64,000 nt of DNA from Bog-756 sp963696495 (GCA_963696495.1 CAVOKJ010000004.1:558001-622000), one strand, 5' to 3'. Counted from the first letter of the stretch, positions 15,630-25,421 are shown. Notes: generated by a model not told the origin, from the sequence alone. Program-made: numbers and translations.

Positions 15630-18600
15630 TTGTTCCCCCCGGTCCCCAGCGACGCCGAATTCACCGCCATCGAAGCCGACGAGCTGGCCCGGTGGGCCGA
15701 GCACCGCGTCTTCGAGCGGTCGGTCGAGCTGCGGGCCGGTGCCGAGCCCTGGGTCTTCTACGAGGGCCCGCCGACCGCCAACGGCCGGCCCGGCCTCCAC
15801 CACGTGTGGGCCCGGGTCTACAAGGACCTGTTCTGCCGCTACCGGACCATGCGGGGCTACGCCGTGCCCCGCAAGGCCGGGTGGGACACCCACGGCCTCC
15901 CCGTCGAGGTCGAGGTGGAGAAGCAGCTGGGCATCACGGCCAAGCGGCAGATCGAGGACGAGGTGGGCATCGCCGAGTTCACGCGGCTGTGCGCCGAGTC
16001 CGTGCGCAACTACGTCGACGAGTGGAAGACCCTGACCGACCGCATCGGCTACTGGATCGACATCGACGACGCCTACTGGACGTTCTCGCCCGAGTACGTG
16101 GAGTCGGTGTGGTGGAACCTGAAGGTCCTCTGGGACCAGGGCCTCCTGTACGAGGACATCAAGGTGGTTCCGTACTGCCCGCGGTGCGGCACCGCCCTGT
16201 CGAGCCACGAGCTCGGACAGCCCGACGTCTACCGCGACGTCGTCGACGAGTCGGCGTTCGTGCGCTTCGGGCTGACCGACGACGGCGAGGCGGCCGACCG
16301 GCTGCGGACGGCGCTGGGGCGCACGTCGCTCACCGGCCTGGCCCTCGTGGCCTGGACCACGACCCCGTGGACCCTCCTGTCCAACACCGGCGCCGCCGTG
16401 GGGCCCGAGCTGACCTATGCGGTGGTCGGGGACCTGATCGTGGCGGCCGACCTGGTGGCGGAGGTGCTGGGCGAGGGGGCGGTGGTCGACCACCGGGTGG
16501 CCGGCCGGGACCTGGTGGGCCTGGGCTACCGCCGGCCGTTCGACGACGTGGCGCCCGGACCGGCCGATGCCGGCCGGGAGGGCTGGCGGGTGGTGGCGGG
16601 TGCGTTCGTGGAGGCCGACGAGGGCACCGGCATCGTCCACCTGGCCCCGGCGTTCGGCGAGATCGACCGGCAGGTGGGCAGGGAGAACGGCCTCCCCACC
16701 CTCAACCCGGTCGGCCCCGACGGGCGCTTCACCCCTGAGGTCGCCTGGCTGGCCGGCCGGAGCGTGCGGGACGCCAACACCGACATCAACGACCGGCTCG
16801 ACGCCGCGGGCCTCCTGCTCCGCCGGCACCCCTACTCCCACCCCTACCCCCACTGTTGGCGGTGCGGCACCCCACTCATCTACTGGGGGAAGCCCTCCTG
16901 GTACGTCCGGACCTCGGACCGCCAGTCCGAGCTGGTGGCGCAGAACCAGACCATCGGGTGGCACCCCGAGCACATCCGTGACGGCCGGATGGGGGAGTGG
17001 CTGGCCAACAACGTCGACTGGGCCCTGTCGCGCGACCGGTTCTGGGGAACGCCGCTGCCCATCTGGCGGTGCGGCGAGGGCCACCTCCGCTGCATCGGCT
17101 CGCTGGCCGAGCTGTCCGAGGCGGCCGGGCGCGACGTCGCCGGCGTCGATCCCCACCGGCCGGGCATCGACGAGGTCACCCTCCCCTGCCCCGAGTGCCC
17201 TCCTGGCCACTCGTCGATGACGAGGGTGGAGCCGGTGATCGACGCCTGGTTCGACTCGGGCTCGATGCCGACGGCGCAGTGGGGCTACCCGGCGGCGGAC
17301 GGCTCGTCCGAGCGGTTCGTGTACCCGGCCGATTTCATCTGCGAGGCGATCGACCAGACGCGCGGCTGGTTCTACTCGCTGCTGGCGGTCAACACGCTGG
17401 TGCGTGGCACCACCCCCTATCGCAACGTGCTGTGCCTCGGGCACATCGTCGACGCCGACGGCCGCAAGATGTCCAAGAGCATCGGCAACGTCATCGACCC
17501 GTGGGAGATCCTCACCACGCGGGGTGCCGACCCGCTCCGGTGGTGGATGTTCTCCCAGGGCTCGCCGTGGACGCCGACCCGGGTGAGCTTCGAGGTCATC
17601 GACTCGGCCATGCGGGACACGCTGCTGACCCTGTGGAACACCTGGTCGTTCTTCACCACCTACGCGTCGCTCAACGGCTTCGACCCCTCGGACCCGGCCA
17701 CCCCCGAGCCCGCCGACCGCCCGGAGCTCGACCGGTGGATGCTCTCGCGCCTCGCCGCCACCGTCGAGGTGGTCACCACCTCCCTCGACGGGTACGAGCC
17801 CTTCCCGGCGGCCACGGCCATCGCCGAGCTGATCGACGACGCGTCCAACTGGTACGTGCGCCGCAGTCGCCGTCGCTTCTGGCGCACCGATCCCGACGCC
17901 GTCGCCGCCGACTCGCTCGGTGCCCAGGCCACGCTGCACGACGTGCTGGTCACCGTGGCCCGGCTGTTGGCCCCCCTGTGCCCGTTCGTCGCCGACCGGA
18001 TGTGGCGTGATCTCACCGGGGCGGCCGACGACGACTCCGTGCACCTCACCGACTGGCCGGCGCCCCGTCCCGGTGCGCTCGACCCCTCCCTCGACGCCAG
18101 CATGGCCCTGGCCCGGCGCCTGGCCTCCCTCGGTCGCGCCGCCCGCTCCGAGGCGGGCATGAAGGTCCGCCAGCCCTTGGCCCGAGCCCTCGTCTACCTC
18201 CCTCCCGGCAGTCCGGCACCGCCCCCCGGCGTCGTGGAGGAGGAGCTCAACGTGGACGTGGTGGAGGTCACCGGTGAGCTCGGTGACGTGCTGGCCTACG
18301 AGCTCGTCCCCAACTTCAAGCTGCTCGGTCCCCGGCTGAAGGACAAGGTCCAACAGCTGAGGGCGGCGATGAGCTCGGTGGACGGGGCGGCCGCCGCCGC
18401 CGAGCTGGCCGCCGGACGACCGGTCGTCGTCGAGACCGGGGACGGGCCCATCGAATTGAGCGGCGACGAGATCGAGCTGCGTGTCCGCGGCCAGGCCGGC
18501 TTCGCCGTGTCGCGGGACGGGGCCGAGGTGGTGGCCCTCGACCTCACCCTCGACGACGATCTCCGGCGTCGCGGGCTGGCCCGAGAGGTGATCCGGAACA

Positions 18601-18824
18601 TCCAGGACCTCCGCAAGTCGATCGGGCTCGAGGTGTCGGACTGGATCCACCTCCATCTGGTGGGCCTGGACGATCTGGCCCCCCTGTTCGAACTGATCGG
18701 CCGCGAGGTGCTGGCCCGGTCGGTGGTGACGACACCGCCGGACGCCGGCGGCGAGGGCACCGTGCTGGAATTGGACGACGGGGAGACCGTGCGCGTGGCC
18801 AGGATCTGGGTGGTCAAGGCGTGA
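15630..18824 (+). CDS. ileS: Isoleucyl-tRNA synthetase
   Basis: 1064 residues. The chosen start is the TTG at 15630, with GAGAGGA about 10 nt upstream. The class I HIGH-type signature lies near residues 52-60 (NGRPGLHHVW). The CP1 editing domain includes the Thr-rich WTTTPWTLLSNT segment. KMSKS begins near residue 613 (GRKMSKSIGN). A long C-terminal region resembles the eukaryote-like IleRS subtype often resistant to mupirocin. It charges tRNA-Ile in the cytoplasm. The downstream FGGY kinase overlaps its stop by 4 bp. Confidence 0.97.
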   Translation: MFPPVPSDAEFTAIEADELARWAEHRVFERSVELRAGAEPWVFYEGPPTANGRPGLHHVWARVYKDLFCRYRTMRGYAVPRKAGWDTHGLPVEVEVEKQLGITAKRQIEDEVGIAEFTRLCAESVRNYVDEWKTLTDRIGYWIDIDDAYWTFSPEYVESVWWNLKVLWDQGLLYEDIKVVPYCPRCGTALSSHELGQPDVYRDVVDESAFVRFGLTDDGEAADRLRTALGRTSLTGLALVAWTTTPWTLLSNTGAAVGPELTYAVVGDLIVAADLVAEVLGEGAVVDHRVAGRDLVGLGYRRPFDDVAPGPADAGREGWRVVAGAFVEADEGTGIVHLAPAFGEIDRQVGRENGLPTLNPVGPDGRFTPEVAWLAGRSVRDANTDINDRLDAAGLLLRRHPYSHPYPHCWRCGTPLIYWGKPSWYVRTSDRQSELVAQNQTIGWHPEHIRDGRMGEWLANNVDWALSRDRFWGTPLPIWRCGEGHLRCIGSLAELSEAAGRDVAGVDPHRPGIDEVTLPCPECPPGHSSMTRVEPVIDAWFDSGSMPTAQWGYPAADGSSERFVYPADFICEAIDQTRGWFYSLLAVNTLVRGTTPYRNVLCLGHIVDADGRKMSKSIGNVIDPWEILTTRGADPLRWWMFSQGSPWTPTRVSFEVIDSAMRDTLLTLWNTWSFFTTYASLNGFDPSDPATPEPADRPELDRWMLSRLAATVEVVTTSLDGYEPFPAATAIAELIDDASNWYVRRSRRRFWRTDPDAVAADSLGAQATLHDVLVTVARLLAPLCPFVADRMWRDLTGAADDDSVHLTDWPAPRPGALDPSLDASMALARRLASLGRAARSEAGMKVRQPLARALVYLPPGSPAPPPGVVEEELNVDVVEVTGELGDVLAYELVPNFKLLGPRLKDKVQQLRAAMSSVDGAAAAAELAAGRPVVVETGDGPIELSGDEIELRVRGQAGFAVSRDGAEVVALDLTLDDDLRRRGLAREVIRNIQDLRKSIGLEVSDWIHLHLVGLDDLAPLFELIGREVLARSVVTTPPDAGGEGTVLELDDGETVRVARIWVVKA

Positions 18825-20392
18825 CCCCGGCCGGAGCCGGAACGGCGGGCAGTGACGAGCGGTTCGTCCTGGCCGTCGACCTCGGCACCGGTGGGCCGAA
18901 GGTGGCGGTGGTGTCCACCGGCGGGAGGATCGTCTCCCACGCCAGCGAGCCGGTGGCCCTGCACCTCCTCGATGGGGGTGGTGCCGAACAGGATCCCGAC
19001 GAGTGGTGGTCGGCGATCCGCACCGCCGCCCACCGTGCCCTCGAGCAGGCATCGGTCCCCGACCGGCACCTGATCGGGGTGGGCTGCACCTCACAGTGGT
19101 CGGGCACCGTGGCCGTGGGGGCGGATGACCGGCCGCTCATGCCGGCGGTGATCTGGATGGACTCGAGGGGGAACCGCGCCATCCGCCGGGTGGCGGGCGG
19201 CCCGGTCAACGTCCTCGGCTACGACCCGCGCAAGATCCTCCGCTGGGTGCAGGTCACCGGGGGAGCGCCCGGTCTCTCGGGCAAGGACCCCGTCTCGCAC
19301 ATCCTGTTCATCCGCGACGCCTTCCCCGACGTCTACCGGCGGACCGAGGTCTTCCTGGAGCCGGTCGACTACCTCAACCTCCGGCTGACCGGCCGACGGT
19401 CCGCCTCGTTCGACTCGATCGCCGCCCACTGGGTGACCGACAACCGTGTCATCGGCCGGGTGGACTACGACGAGCGGCTCCTCGACGTCACCGGCCTCGA
19501 CCGCTCGCGGCTCCCCGACCTCGTCCCCCCCGGGACCGTGCTGGGTGCGCTCACCGCCCCCGCCGCCGCCGAGCTCGGCGTGCCGGCCGGCCTGCCGGTG
19601 GCGGTGGGCTCGGGCGACGTCCACTCGGCGGTGTTCGGTTCGGGGGCCGTCGCCGACTACGCCGCCCACCTCTATATCGGCACCTCGTCGTGGATCTCCG
19701 CCCACGTGCCGTTCAAGAAGACGGCGCCGACCAGCAATGTCGCCTCCATCCCGGCGGCGCTGGCCGGGAAGTACCTCATCGTGGACGAGCACGAGACGGC
19801 GGGGGCCTGCCTGACCTTCCTGCGCGACAACCTCGGCTTCGGCGAGGACTTCGACGCCCTGAACGCCATGGTGGAGCGGGTCCCGCCCGGGAGCGGCCGG
19901 GTGCTCTTCACCCCGTGGCTCAACGGCGAGCGCTCTCCGGTGGACGACCACACCATCAGGGGCGGCTTCCACAACCTCTCCCTGGGCACGACCCGCGACC
20001 AGATGGTGCGGGCGGTCTACGAGGGGGTGGCGTTCAACTCGCGTTGGCTGCTCGACGCCGTCGAGAAGTTCGCCGGCCGCCGCCTCGACTCGCTGGCCTT
20101 CATCGGCGGTGGGGCCAACTCCGACCAGTGGGCCCAGATCCATGCCGACGTGCTCGACCGGGAGATCCGCCAGGTGGCCGACCCGGTCCTGGCCAACGTG
20201 CGGGGGGCGGCGCTGATCACGTTGGTGGCCCTCGGGGCCATCACGGTGGAGGAGATACCGGCAATGGTCGAGGTGCGCCGGACCTTCGTCCCCGACGGTT
20301 CGACGGCCGAGGAGTACGACCTCTTGTTCGCCGAGTTCGTCAACCTCTACAAGCAGACCAAGGGCATCTTCCGGCGCCTCAACCGGTTCTAG
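18821..20392 (+). CDS. FGGY-family carbohydrate kinase (xylulokinase-like)
   Basis: 523 residues from a GTG overlapping the ileS stop. FVLAVDLGTGGPKVAVV (phosphate 1 region), FLEPVDYLNLRLTG and the C-terminal FIGGGANSDQWAQIHADVL are FGGY signatures. It would phosphorylate a sugar or polyol with ATP. The closest pattern is xylulokinase, but no other pentose genes are adjacent, so the substrate is open. Its coupling to ileS is probably an operon convenience rather than a functional link. Confidence 0.85.
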   Translation: MTPAGAGTAGSDERFVLAVDLGTGGPKVAVVSTGGRIVSHASEPVALHLLDGGGAEQDPDEWWSAIRTAAHRALEQASVPDRHLIGVGCTSQWSGTVAVGADDRPLMPAVIWMDSRGNRAIRRVAGGPVNVLGYDPRKILRWVQVTGGAPGLSGKDPVSHILFIRDAFPDVYRRTEVFLEPVDYLNLRLTGRRSASFDSIAAHWVTDNRVIGRVDYDERLLDVTGLDRSRLPDLVPPGTVLGALTAPAAAELGVPAGLPVAVGSGDVHSAVFGSGAVADYAAHLYIGTSSWISAHVPFKKTAPTSNVASIPAALAGKYLIVDEHETAGACLTFLRDNLGFGEDFDALNAMVERVPPGSGRVLFTPWLNGERSPVDDHTIRGGFHNLSLGTTRDQMVRAVYEGVAFNSRWLLDAVEKFAGRRLDSLAFIGGGANSDQWAQIHADVLDREIRQVADPVLANVRGAALITLVALGAITVEEIPAMVEVRRTFVPDGSTAEEYDLLFAEFVNLYKQTKGIFRRLNRF

Positions 20393-20410
20393 AGGGCCCG
20401 GCCCGGGTCG

Positions 20411-21145
20411 TCAGCCGGCAGCCGGCTTGGTGCCCACGAAGAGCAGGTCGAAGGCGAGCGTGTGCAGCGCGGTGCGCGACGAGGACCACGAGTTGTGCCG
20501 GTCCAACCAGAACCCCATCTGGGGGAAGACCCGACGGAGCCGGCGGCTCGGCAGGTGGAGGACGTGGAACGTGAGCGCCGTGTAGTACTCGGCCAGACAG
20601 CCGAGTGCCTCGAACGTCCCGCCGAACACGTGCACCTGGCCGTTCTCGAACGCCGTCGAGCCGAGTTGCTCGAGGCCCTGGGCGGTGAAGCGCCAGTAGT
20701 CGTTGTCGTCGTGGCGCGGCACCGTGGAGGGGACCGACACCATCACCGTCCCGCCCGGCTTCAGGATGCGGGCGATCTCGCCCAGCACGACACCCGGCTC
20801 CCGGACGTGCTCGAGGAGCTCGAGCGACAGCACCACGTCGACCGACGCATCGGCGACGGGCAGGGCCGACGCGTCCGACGCGAAGTCGACGCTCGGGAGC
20901 ACGCGGAGGTCGGTGGCCAGGTAGCGCGACGTGCACTGGGGCTCGAACCGCCTGACCACGCCGCAGCCGACGTTGACCACCGTGGCGTCGTCGGGTAGCC
21001 GGCCCAGTTCCTCGTTGATGAACCGGTCACGGCGGGCGATGGGGTCCTTCGCCGGGCCGGCGCCCCGACGGGCGGGAGCCTGGTCGACCTCGGTGGTCAG
21101 GGACGTGGGCACTCGGTCGACCTCGGCACTCGGGAACGTGGACAC
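20411..21145 (-). CDS. Class I SAM-dependent methyltransferase
   Basis: 244 residues from the GTG at 21145, preceded by GGAGAAG at a good distance; a GTG at 21166 lacks such a site. Motif I is VVNVGCGVVRRFEP, followed by DVVLSLELLEHVREPG and ILKPGGTVMVSVPS, the Methyltransf_11 pattern. The C-terminal 90 residues include a hydrophobic stretch (LTFHVLHLP) and an HNSW segment. Such enzymes often act on lipids, quinones or glycans. Substrate unknown. Confidence 0.8.
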   Translation of the reverse strand: MSTFPSAEVDRVPTSLTTEVDQAPARRGAGPAKDPIARRDRFINEELGRLPDDATVVNVGCGVVRRFEPQCTSRYLATDLRVLPSVDFASDASALPVADASVDVVLSLELLEHVREPGVVLGEIARILKPGGTVMVSVPSTVPRHDDNDYWRFTAQGLEQLGSTAFENGQVHVFGGTFEALGCLAEYYTALTFHVLHLPSRRLRRVFPQMGFWLDRHNSWSSSRTALHTLAFDLLFVGTKPAAG

Positions 21146-21238
21146 GGGGACTTCTCCATCGGGCACGACACGCCCGGATGGGGCCGTCCGCAGGCAGCAT
21201 GGTAGCCCGACGACCGTGTGCGCCCCCTCGGCACCGGG

Positions 21239-22999
21239 TCAGGACGTCGGCGCCGCCCGGCCTCCCGGTGCCCGGTTGGCCGCACTCACCACGGCATGCA
21301 GGGAGGCGTCGAGGATGCTCGAGTCCATGCCCACCCCCCACCACGTCGATCCGTCGGGTCCCTCCGCCTCCACGTAGGCGACAGCCGACGCACCGCTGCC
21401 GGCCGTCAGGGCGTGCTGGCTGTAGTCCTTGACCTCGAAGTCCAGCCCGAGCTCCCGGCGGAGGGCGGTGACCAGGGCGTCGATGGGGCCGTTGCCCTCG
21501 GCCATCACCGTGCGCGGCTCACCGTCCACCAGGAGCTGGGCGGTGACCGTGGTGTGGTTGCCGCCGGTGGTGACCTCACTGCCGATCAGCCGCACGCCGG
21601 CGTCGTCGGGGAGGTAGGTCTTGGAGAACACGTCCCACATCTCGCCGGCCTGGATCACCGTGCCGCTGTCCTCGGTCACCGCCTGGACCTCCTTGGAGAA
21701 TTCGACCTGAAGGCTCCGGGGGAGGTCGAGACCGTGCTCCGTGTCCATCACGTAGGCCACGCCGCCCTTGCCCGACTGGCTGTTCACCTGGATGATCGCC
21801 TCGTAGGTCCGGCCGGTGTGGCTCGGGTCGATGGGCAGGTAGGGCACCTCCCAGTGGTCGTAGTCCTCGCCGATGGCGGCGAACCCCTTCTTGATGGCGT
21901 CCTGGTGGGACCCCGAGAAGGCCGTGTACACCAGGTCGCCGGCGTAGGGGTGCCGGGGGTGGACGGGCATGCGGGTGGCGTACTCGGCCACCCGGCGCAC
22001 CTTGTCGATGTCGCTGAAGTCGAGGGCGGGGTCGACGCCCTGGGAGAAGAGGTTCATGGCCAGCGTGACCACGTCCACGTTGCCGGTCCGCTCCCCGTTG
22101 CCGAACAACGTCCCCTCGACCCGGTCGGCGCCGGCCATGACGGCGAGCTCGGCGGCGGCGACCGCCGTGCCCCGGTCGTTGTGGGGGTGCAGGCTGAGGA
22201 TGATCGAGTCACGGTGTCTGATGGTGCGCCCGAACCACTCGATCACGTCGGCGTAGACGTTCGGGCCGTACATCTCGACGGTGTTGGGCAGATTGATGAT
22301 GATCGGCCGGTCGGGGGTGGGTTGGATCACCTCCATCACCGCCTCGCAGATCTCGACGGCGAACTCCGGCTCGGTCCCGGTGAAGCTCTCCGGCGAGTAC
22401 TCGTAGCGGATCTCGGTTGCGGGCAACTTGGACTCGAACTTCTTGCACAGCCGGGCGGCGTTGACGGCGATCTCCGTGATGCCGGCCCGGTCGAGACCGA
22501 ACACCACCCGCCGCTGCAGCTCGGAGGTCGAGTTGTAGAAGTGGACGATCGCCCGGGGCACGCCGACCAGCGAGTCGAAGGTGCGCTCGATCAGCTCCTC
22601 GCGGCACTGCACGAGCACCTGGATGGTGACGTCGTCCGGGATGAGCCCGTCGTCGATGATCTGGCGCTGGAAGTCGTAGTCGGTCTGCGAGGCCGAGGGG
22701 AATCCCACCTCGATCTCCTTGAAACCGATGTCCACCAGGGTCCGGAACAGGCGCAGCTTCCGCTCGGGGTCCATCGGGTCGACCAGTGCCTGGTTGCCGT
22801 CACGCAGGTCGACGCTCGCCCACCGCGGCGCCACGGTGATGTCCCGGTCCGGCCAGGTCCTGTCGGGAAGGGTGAGCGGGCGGTAGGGGCGGTAGAGGCC
22901 GAAGGGCATCGGGGAGACGTCGCAGGGCAGGGCCGGTCGGCCCGCTGCCCGCCCACGCTGGTGCTGGGTGCTGCCGTTGCTGTTCGGTTCGCTGCTCAT
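21239..22999 (-). CDS. leuA: 2-isopropylmalate synthase
   Basis: 586 residues from the ATG at 22999 with AAGGAG upstream. DLRDGNQALVDP (R66, D67), NLPNTVEMYGP, and the metal-binding HPHNDRGTAVAAAEL motif define the catalytic TIM barrel of the long, actinobacterial-type LeuA. A C-terminal allosteric regulatory domain (about 430-586) should give leucine feedback inhibition. It condenses acetyl-CoA with 2-ketoisovalerate, the first step of leucine synthesis. Upstream lie a leader peptide and an intrinsic terminator, so expression is attenuator-controlled. Confidence 0.96.
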   Translation of the reverse strand: MSSEPNSNGSTQHQRGRAAGRPALPCDVSPMPFGLYRPYRPLTLPDRTWPDRDITVAPRWASVDLRDGNQALVDPMDPERKLRLFRTLVDIGFKEIEVGFPSASQTDYDFQRQIIDDGLIPDDVTIQVLVQCREELIERTFDSLVGVPRAIVHFYNSTSELQRRVVFGLDRAGITEIAVNAARLCKKFESKLPATEIRYEYSPESFTGTEPEFAVEICEAVMEVIQPTPDRPIIINLPNTVEMYGPNVYADVIEWFGRTIRHRDSIILSLHPHNDRGTAVAAAELAVMAGADRVEGTLFGNGERTGNVDVVTLAMNLFSQGVDPALDFSDIDKVRRVAEYATRMPVHPRHPYAGDLVYTAFSGSHQDAIKKGFAAIGEDYDHWEVPYLPIDPSHTGRTYEAIIQVNSQSGKGGVAYVMDTEHGLDLPRSLQVEFSKEVQAVTEDSGTVIQAGEMWDVFSKTYLPDDAGVRLIGSEVTTGGNHTTVTAQLLVDGEPRTVMAEGNGPIDALVTALRRELGLDFEVKDYSQHALTAGSGASAVAYVEAEGPDGSTWWGVGMDSSILDASLHAVVSAANRAPGGRAAPTS

Positions 23000-23084
23000 G
23001 GCTGCTCCTTGCCGCTTGTGCTGTCTGTTCCCGTCTGGTGATCGTGGCTCCGTCCCCGGGTCCGGGTCGCTTTCCCGGGCCAAC

Positions 23085-23118
23085 AAAAAACCTCCTGGCC
23101 ATATCGGCTCAGGAGGTT
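23085..23118 (-). terminator. Intrinsic terminator / attenuator in the leuA leader
   Basis: On the minus strand AACCTCCTG pairs with CAGGAGGTT (9 bp), with an inner GCC/GGC extension around a GATAT loop and one bulged A, followed directly by six T. It sits 29 nt after the stop of the leader peptide and about 86 nt before the leuA ATG. The T tract exists only for leftward transcription, so it acts on leuA-directed RNA. Confidence 0.85.
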
Positions 23119-23146
23119 GCGGGCGAACGCGATGGGGCGTCCGCCG

Positions 23147-23197
23147 TCAGGTAAGGAGGAGTTCCGGGTTCGAGGTCCTGTAGGTCACCACCTCCAT
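23147..23197 (-). CDS. leuL: leuA leader peptide (attenuation peptide)
   Basis: A 16-residue ORF, MEVVTYRTSNPELLLT, contains three consecutive Leu codons (CTC CTC CTT) two codons before its stop. It is followed by an intrinsic terminator and then leuA. This is the classic layout of transcriptional attenuation: ribosomes pausing at Leu codons when leucyl-tRNA is scarce would prevent the terminator from forming. Leu leaders upstream of leuA are known in Actinobacteria. No clear Shine-Dalgarno precedes the ATG, so the transcript may be leaderless or nearly so. Confidence 0.8.
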   Translation of the reverse strand: MEVVTYRTSNPELLLT

Positions 23198-23238
23198 GGT
23201 GGCAGGCGACCCCGGGTTCGTCAAGGACACCACCGCGC

Positions 23239-24606
23239 TCAGATCCGTTCGAAGTTTCGCGCCAGCTCCCAGTCGGTCACCGTGCGGTTGGCCGCCGCCC
23301 ACTCCTGGCGCGCCGTGTTGAGGAGATGGTGGTGCACCTCGGGGCCGAACGCCTCGGCCGCCACCTCGCTCGACGCCAGGCCGTCGATGGCCTCGGCGAG
23401 CGTGGACGGGATCCGGGCCACCTCGTCCGACCGGTAGGCGTTGCCGGTGAAGGCCGGATCGAGGGGGAGCTCGTTCTCGATGCCCCACAGGCCGCCGGCG
23501 ATGGTGGCCGCCAGGGCCAGGTACGGGTTCACGTCGGCCCCGGGGATCCGGTTCTCCACCCGCCTCCCGGGCCCGTCGCCGATCACCCGGAAGCCGCAGG
23601 TGCGGTTGTCCTCGCCCCAGACGACGGCGGTGGGCGCCCACGACTCCGGCACGTAGCGCCGGTAGGAGTTGACGTAGGGGGCGAAGCACCACGCCAGCTG
23701 CCGGGCGGCGAAGAGCTGTCCGGCCAGGAACTGCTGGCCGGTCGTCGACAGGCCGGACGGATCGCTCTCGCCGTCGGCCGGAGCCATCAGCGGCTCCGAC
23801 GTCAGCGAGTCCCACAGGCTGGTGTGGATGTGACAGGAGGATCCGGCGGCCTCCATCGACCACTTGGCCATGAACGTGACGGAGCGGCCGAGCTCGGCGG
23901 CGATCTCCTTCACCCCGCTCTTGAACACCAGGTGACGGTCGGCCGTCTCCAGCGCGTCGCCGTAGGTGATGTTGATCTCGTGCTGCCCGACGCCCGCCTC
24001 CCCCTTCGAGAACTCGACCGGAAGCCCCGCGTCGACCATCTGGTTGCGGATCCGGCCGATCACGTACTCCTCGCGTGAGGTCTGGAGCAGCTGGTAGTCC
24101 TCGATGGTGGCGCCGTGGGGGACCATGCCGCGCCAGTGCCTGTCGGCGGCCTCGGCGAACGAGTCGCGGAACAGGTAGAACTCGAGCTCGGTGGCGCACT
24201 TGACCGTGAGCCCGCGTTCGGCGGCGCGCTCGAGCTGGCGGCGCAGGATGCGCCGGGGCGACACCTCGACGGGCTGCCCCTCCGTGGTGAGCAGGTCGCA
24301 GAGCACCAGCACGCTGCCCGGCAGCCAGGGCAGGACCCGGACCGTGTCCGGGTCGACCACGGCGTTGAGGTCGCCGTAGCCCGTGTCCCAGCTGGCGAAG
24401 CGGTAGCCGGGCTGCGGCTCCATGTCGACGTCGCAGGCCAGCAGGTAGTCGCAGACCTCGATCCCGTGGTGCAGCACATGGTCGAGGAAGAACGCCCCGG
24501 TGACCCGCTTGCCCACCGGCCGACCCTGGAGGTCGGGGAAGGCCACGACCACGGTGTGGATGTCGCCCGACTGGATCTGGTGGGGGAGCGTCTGGAGCGT
24601 GAGCAT
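23239..24606 (-). CDS. Glutamine synthetase-like ligase (GlnA3/PuuA type)
   Basis: 455 residues. Glutamine synthetase fold motifs are visible: ELEFYLF (metal Glu), GVGQHEINI, the altered substrate loop AKWSMEAAGSSCHIHTSLW, NSYRRYVPESWAPTAVVWG and ENRIPGADVNPYLALAA. The departures from true GlnA and the absence of the adenylylation loop fit gamma-glutamyl-polyamine or gamma-glutamyl-monoamine synthetases. With the divergent PuuD-like hydrolase and aldehyde dehydrogenase it suggests glutamylated amine catabolism (inference). The SDR gene lies just upstream on the same strand. Confidence 0.8.
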   Translation of the reverse strand: MLTLQTLPHQIQSGDIHTVVVAFPDLQGRPVGKRVTGAFFLDHVLHHGIEVCDYLLACDVDMEPQPGYRFASWDTGYGDLNAVVDPDTVRVLPWLPGSVLVLCDLLTTEGQPVEVSPRRILRRQLERAAERGLTVKCATELEFYLFRDSFAEAADRHWRGMVPHGATIEDYQLLQTSREEYVIGRIRNQMVDAGLPVEFSKGEAGVGQHEINITYGDALETADRHLVFKSGVKEIAAELGRSVTFMAKWSMEAAGSSCHIHTSLWDSLTSEPLMAPADGESDPSGLSTTGQQFLAGQLFAARQLAWCFAPYVNSYRRYVPESWAPTAVVWGEDNRTCGFRVIGDGPGRRVENRIPGADVNPYLALAATIAGGLWGIENELPLDPAFTGNAYRSDEVARIPSTLAEAIDGLASSEVAAEAFGPEVHHHLLNTARQEWAAANRTVTDWELARNFERI

Positions 24607-24644
24607 GTGTGCACTCTGACCCAGCGGCACCGGATCGTCCAGCG

Positions 24645-25421
24645 CTACTCCGGCGTGACGTAGGCGGCGGTGATCCCCCCGTCCACCACCAGCGCCGATC
24701 CGGTGACGAACGACGCATCGTCGGAGGCGAGGAAGAGCGCGGCCTTGGCGATCTCCTCGGGTCGGCCGAATCGCCCGATGGGGATGTGCACCAGGCGCCG
24801 CTGACGGCGCTCCGGATCGGCGAGGAGCTCGGCGAGCAACGGTGTCTCGATGGGGCCGGGGCAGATGGAATTGGCCCGGATCCCCCGGCGGGCGTACTCG
24901 ACGGCGACCTCCCGGGTCATCGCCAGCACGCCCCCTTTCGACGCGGTGTACGCGATCTGGGCGGTGGCCGCGCCCATCAGGGCCACGAACGAGGCGACGT
25001 TGACGATGGAGCCGCCGCCCGAGTCGAGCATGGCCGGAACGGCCGCCCGGCACCCGAGCCACACGCCCTTCAGGTTCACCTCCATCACCCGCTGCCAGGT
25101 GTCGGGGGGCGTGTCGAGCACGCCACCGTCGTCGTCGGGAAAGATGCCGGCGTTGTTGAACAGGACGTGGAGGCCGCCGTAGGACGACACGGCCCGGGCC
25201 ACCATGGCGTCGACCTGCGCCTCGTCGGACACGTCCACCGTCACCGCCGTGGCCGTGCCCCCGGCCGACTCGATCTCGTCCACGGCCGCGGCGGCCTGGT
25301 CCGCCACGACATCGGCCACCACGACCTTGGCCCCCTCGGCGGCGAACAGGGTGGCGGCCACCCTTCCGATGCCGCTGCCGGCACCGGTGATCACCGCAAC
25401 CTTGCCGTCGAGTCGGGCCAT
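24645..25421 (-). CDS. SDR family oxidoreductase
   Basis: 258 residues, classical SDR. TGAGSGIG near residues 12-19, NNAG, a catalytic Tyr-x3-Lys in IAYTASKGG, and CPGPIETPLL after the active site. It probably binds NAD(H), judged from the acidic residue after the second strand (VVVADVV). First gene of a leftward pair with the GlnA3-like ligase 38 bp downstream, and divergent from the PuuD-like gene. It could oxidise a hydroxyl or amino-alcohol intermediate of the same pathway, but substrate is not known. Confidence 0.8.
   Translation of the reverse strand: MARLDGKVAVITGAGSGIGRVAATLFAAEGAKVVVADVVADQAAAAVDEIESAGGTATAVTVDVSDEAQVDAMVARAVSSYGGLHVLFNNAGIFPDDDGGVLDTPPDTWQRVMEVNLKGVWLGCRAAVPAMLDSGGGSIVNVASFVALMGAATAQIAYTASKGGVLAMTREVAVEYARRGIRANSICPGPIETPLLAELLADPERRQRRLVHIPIGRFGRPEEIAKAALFLASDDASFVTGSALVVDGGITAAYVTPE

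Noticed and set aside
15585..19094. 1169-codon minus-strand ORF opposite ileS
   Set aside because: It is the antisense shadow of ileS; its translation is His/Gly/Arg/Val-rich with no domain, and ileS motifs on the other strand are complete.
23239..23300. Terminator at 23085-23118 belonging to the glutamine synthetase-like gene
   Set aside because: Possible in part, but the leader peptide with three Leu codons immediately upstream makes a leuA attenuator the better explanation.
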